Made by a program: the position numbers and the translations under genes. DNA of 29,683 nucleotides, from contig NC_049991.1 in the NCBI RefSeq assembly GCF_000003815.2, positions 8,943,179 to 8,972,861 on the forward strand, read 5' to 3'. Numbering within the stretch: position 1 is the first letter of the stretch; each line of letters starts with the position of its first letter. The DNA comes from Branchiostoma floridae (lineage: Eukaryota; Chordata; Leptocardii; Amphioxiformes; Branchiostomatidae). Shown in pieces: positions 29,057 through 29,683 of this stretch. A model generated the notes under the pieces. It was not told the DNA's origin. It searched no databases and saw nothing but the letters and a program-made list of their open reading frames with translations.

Positions 29057-29164
29057 CGTCACACGATAGCCCGTCGTCATTTAGGACGTAGCCATCATCA
29101 CAGGTACAGTAGAAACTCCCGTCCTCTGTGTCCGTGCACGTATGTTCACAGCCTCCATTATTAT
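29057..29164 (-). CDS. EGF gene, exon encoding a shortened EGF domain (domain 1 in window)
   Basis: 108 bp, phase 1-1: acceptor 'ttcttgatag' from 29165, donor GTAGGC at 29051-29056. It starts Asp-Asn-Asn-Gly-Gly-Cys, so the Val-Asp-Glu-Cys entry that gives the first cysteine is missing. It continues CEHTC, CTDTEDGSFYCTC, DDGYVLNDDGLSCDG. Only five cysteines are encoded. The hydroxylation motif has one residue too many between the Asp and Phe-Tyr-Cys. The exon border is good and the frame is open. Either the domain is a true variant or the first cysteine comes from an upstream exon. The phase-1 acceptor requires at least one more exon beyond 29164; none is seen before the window ends. Confidence 0.75.
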
Positions 29165-29683
29165 CTATCAAGAAAACAAAGGGATTCTTCTTAAATGAAA
29201 TCGTTCGTGTATTAGGCACAGAAATGAGTGCAGTACTCTTACTTGAATTGAAGAGTTAAAGCTCGCATTTCAAGTTACATGTCTATCACCCTATACGTTA
29301 CATACATGCATACATTCAAGTTATGTTGAGACAAGGTGAAAATTCGTTTGGGCTATGTGTTTGTCTTGCATTTTTTATAACACAGATATCTGGAACGTCC
29401 TACACAAACATGTAATACAGTTAAATTGATCCACAGAATTAAAATAAGACATGTCCGAGCACTGAGATAAGTGCAAATAGCAATGCAGAAGGAATAAATT
29501 AACTTTTTTAAGGCGATCCCATTCACTTGTCCTAGTTTTACATTGTGGGACAGGGAAATTTCATTTTACTCCAAATCCGGGCGACTTTGTTGCACAGGAC
29601 GGTATCGGCTGCCATCAGTGCTAACTATGTTACCCTTTATTATTCTTTGTAATTTTTACGGAGAGGTTAAACGATTGCAAAGT
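29165..29683 (-). other. Presumed upstream intron of the EGF gene, open at window end
   Basis: No EGF exon, signal peptide or promoter could be recognised here. The phase-1 acceptor at 29165 means that the gene continues to the right of the window. Confidence 0.5.

Noticed and set aside
12838-29164. Signal-peptide exon at 12.8 kb as the first exon of the EGF gene
   Set aside because: Both are on the minus strand, but the exon lies downstream (3') of the EGF gene's stop at 21949, so it cannot be its first exon in this arrangement.

Overview
This is eukaryotic, animal-type genomic DNA. Introns with GT/AG borders, calcium-binding EGF-like exons in phase 1-1, tRNA-derived and terminal-inverted-repeat elements, and assembly gaps all point that way. 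No bacterial operons, ribosome binding sites or CRISPR arrays are visible. The mix of EGF cassettes, fold-back elements, pogo-like and hAT-like miniature elements and TTAGGG-type repeats would suit a marine invertebrate deuterostome such as amphioxus. That assignment is inference from style, not from a diagnostic gene.

Layout: (1) 1-10.3 kb is repeat DNA. A satellite with a period near 68 bp is interrupted by five copies of a 165-bp unit rich in TTAGGG-like motifs, by a 4.35-kb element with inverted arms of about 1.1 kb flanked by TTAA, by a tRNA-derived segment and by another interspersed repeat. The TTAA element contains a pogo-type miniature element (460 bp, TA-flanked), an element with hAT-like ends and a 114-bp tandem duplication. 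(2) 10.3-13.1 kb is mostly non-coding, with a 23-bp minisatellite. On the minus strand it also holds a short exon encoding a signal peptide, preceded by a likely 5' UTR exon. (3) 13.42-18.08 kb is a direct tandem duplication of a block of about 2.3 kb carrying fold-back elements. (4) 18.1-21.9 kb is intergenic, with dispersed repeats, a 22-bp minisatellite and AT-rich repeated sequence. (5) 21.95-29.16 kb is the 3' part of one minus-strand gene. It has six EGF-like exons, each in phase 1-1, then a last exon that encodes a Ser/Asp-rich stretch, a long Gly/Gly/Ser tract and a short Cys-rich tail.

The EGF gene is the best-supported gene. Its 5' end lies beyond 29683. It has grown by duplication of whole exon-plus-intron cassettes: introns share sequence, two exon pairs are nearly identical, and decayed pieces of an EGF exon remain in two introns. 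The signal-peptide exon at 12.8-12.9 kb belongs to a different gene. It lies 3' of the EGF gene's stop on the same strand, and its downstream exons were not found. No complete gene is contained in the window. All calls come from reading the sequence by eye; no homology search was run.
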